Positions 33,376-33,833 of a DNA stretch of 33,833 bases are shown here, piece after piece. A model generated the notes under the pieces. That model had not been told where the DNA came from, made no database searches, and worked only from the letters and a program-made list of their open reading frames with translations. The stretch lies in the NCBI GenBank assembly GCA_050331575.1, contig JBHJGS010000007.1, positions 1 through 33,833 on the forward strand, in the 5' to 3' direction. Within the stretch, counting starts at the first letter, position 1. Each line of letters begins with the position of its first letter. The position numbers were made by a program, and so were the translations under genes. The stretch comes from JBHJGS01 sp050331575. GTDB taxonomy: Bacteria; Pseudomonadota; Alphaproteobacteria; Sphingomonadales; Rhodothalassiaceae.

Positions 33376-33652
33376 CGCTCGCGCCGATCGACTGCGCGCA
33401 GTTGCAGTGCGCGAGAGATGATCTGAGCTGACGGCAACCTCCCTGCGTCAAAGAACCAGAGCCTTGTGCGGGCCCGACAAGGCCCACGACGGTCCGGCGC
33501 GCGAGACGGTACATGGTCGGCACGGCCTCCTTCGTCGGCGAGCTCGGGTCGTGCCTCCCGGGGTGCAGGTGTTCGCCGAGACCGTGGGGTGAAGCAGCCT
33601 CCGGGTTCTCTCGCGCGGCGGGCTGGGCCGTCCACGGCGCTGGCGGTTGTAT
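33376..33652. other. Gap with no recognised gene
   Basis: Between the transposase traces and the RTX gene I see no supported coding region, RNA gene or repeat. The open frames here, on both strands, lack ribosome sites and any recognisable family pattern. Part may be the outer end of the decayed insertion sequence. Confidence 0.5.
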
Positions 33653-33833
33653 TCACAGGATCGAGAGATCCAGCGGGAGGAGGCCGCCTGAAAGGGCGAG
33701 AATATCCTCGCCGGGGCGAAAGTCGGTGATGGTGAGCGGATCGCCGGCGGCTGCCACAAAGGTGTCGCGTCCTGTCCCTCCCGTCAGGATGTCGCCGGCG
33801 CCGCCCTCCAGCCGGTCGTCACCACCGGCTCCC
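33653..33833 (-). CDS. RTX (haemolysin-type calcium-binding) protein, C-terminal end (partial)
   Basis: The last 59 codons and the stop (33653-33655) of a leftward gene that enters from the right edge. The visible part has nonapeptide-type Gly/Asp repeats (GAGGDDRLEGGAGDILTGGTGRDTFV). The tail that follows (DPLTITDFRPGEDILALSGG) is typical of the end of RTX repeats in serralysin-like and other type I secreted proteins. Calcium binding would fold the repeats outside the cell. The N-terminal effector part lies outside the window, so the function is unknown. Confidence 0.88.
   Translation of the reverse strand, partial: GAGGDDRLEGGAGDILTGGTGRDTFVAAAGDPLTITDFRPGEDILALSGGLLPLDLSIL

Overview
The window reads as a high-GC alphaproteobacterium. 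The main evidence is a near-complete division and cell wall (dcw) cluster in alphaproteobacterial style, an FtsZ with a long disordered linker and a DDLKIPSFLR-type tail, and a PAS_5-type gene. I cannot name the genus from sequence alone.

Layout. 1-2022: the 5' end of a leftward exported choice-of-anchor I type gene, then a rightward nitrilase overlapping a CAAX-type (CPBP) membrane protease. 2068-2309: the dcw control region, with a promoter-like element overlapped by three 10-bp-period CCCAT boxes (inferred MraZ operator) and a second TGGGN array further upstream. 2310-19514: mraZ-rsmH-ftsL-ftsI-murE-murF-mraY-murD-ftsW-murG-murC-murB-ftsQ-ftsA-ftsZ, one rightward unit with mostly 4-nt ATGA overlaps. 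It covers the soluble Mur ligases, lipid I and lipid II synthesis, the septal synthase pair FtsW/FtsI, FtsL/FtsQ, and the Z-ring proteins FtsA/FtsZ. No ddl lies between murB and ftsQ.

19600-24807: mostly leftward accessory genes: a DUF2177 membrane protein, an unrecognised exported protein, two tandem AhpD-like genes (one broken by an in-frame TAA) and an exported M28 peptidase, followed by a rightward frameshifted PAS_5-type gene. A 68-bp imperfect repeat occurs in two intergenic gaps here in opposite orientation. 24970-27055: ettA, convergent and overlapping with a DUF1801 gene.

27224-33833: a segment of different character: an endonuclease III, a peptidoglycan-binding/cysteine-peptidase-like gene broken by an in-frame TAA, a RamB/ScfR-type regulator divergent from isocitrate lyase (glyoxylate shunt), a small unknown gene behind aceA, strong palindromes, a badly decayed IS5-like transposase, and the 3' end of a leftward RTX-repeat protein. 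Codon choice here looks more C/G-ending than in the first 26 kb, so transfer or an assembly join should be considered.

No CRISPR array, tRNA or rRNA was seen. The most informative non-coding signals are the MraZ-type boxes, the 68-bp repeat pair and the palindrome between scfR and aceA.
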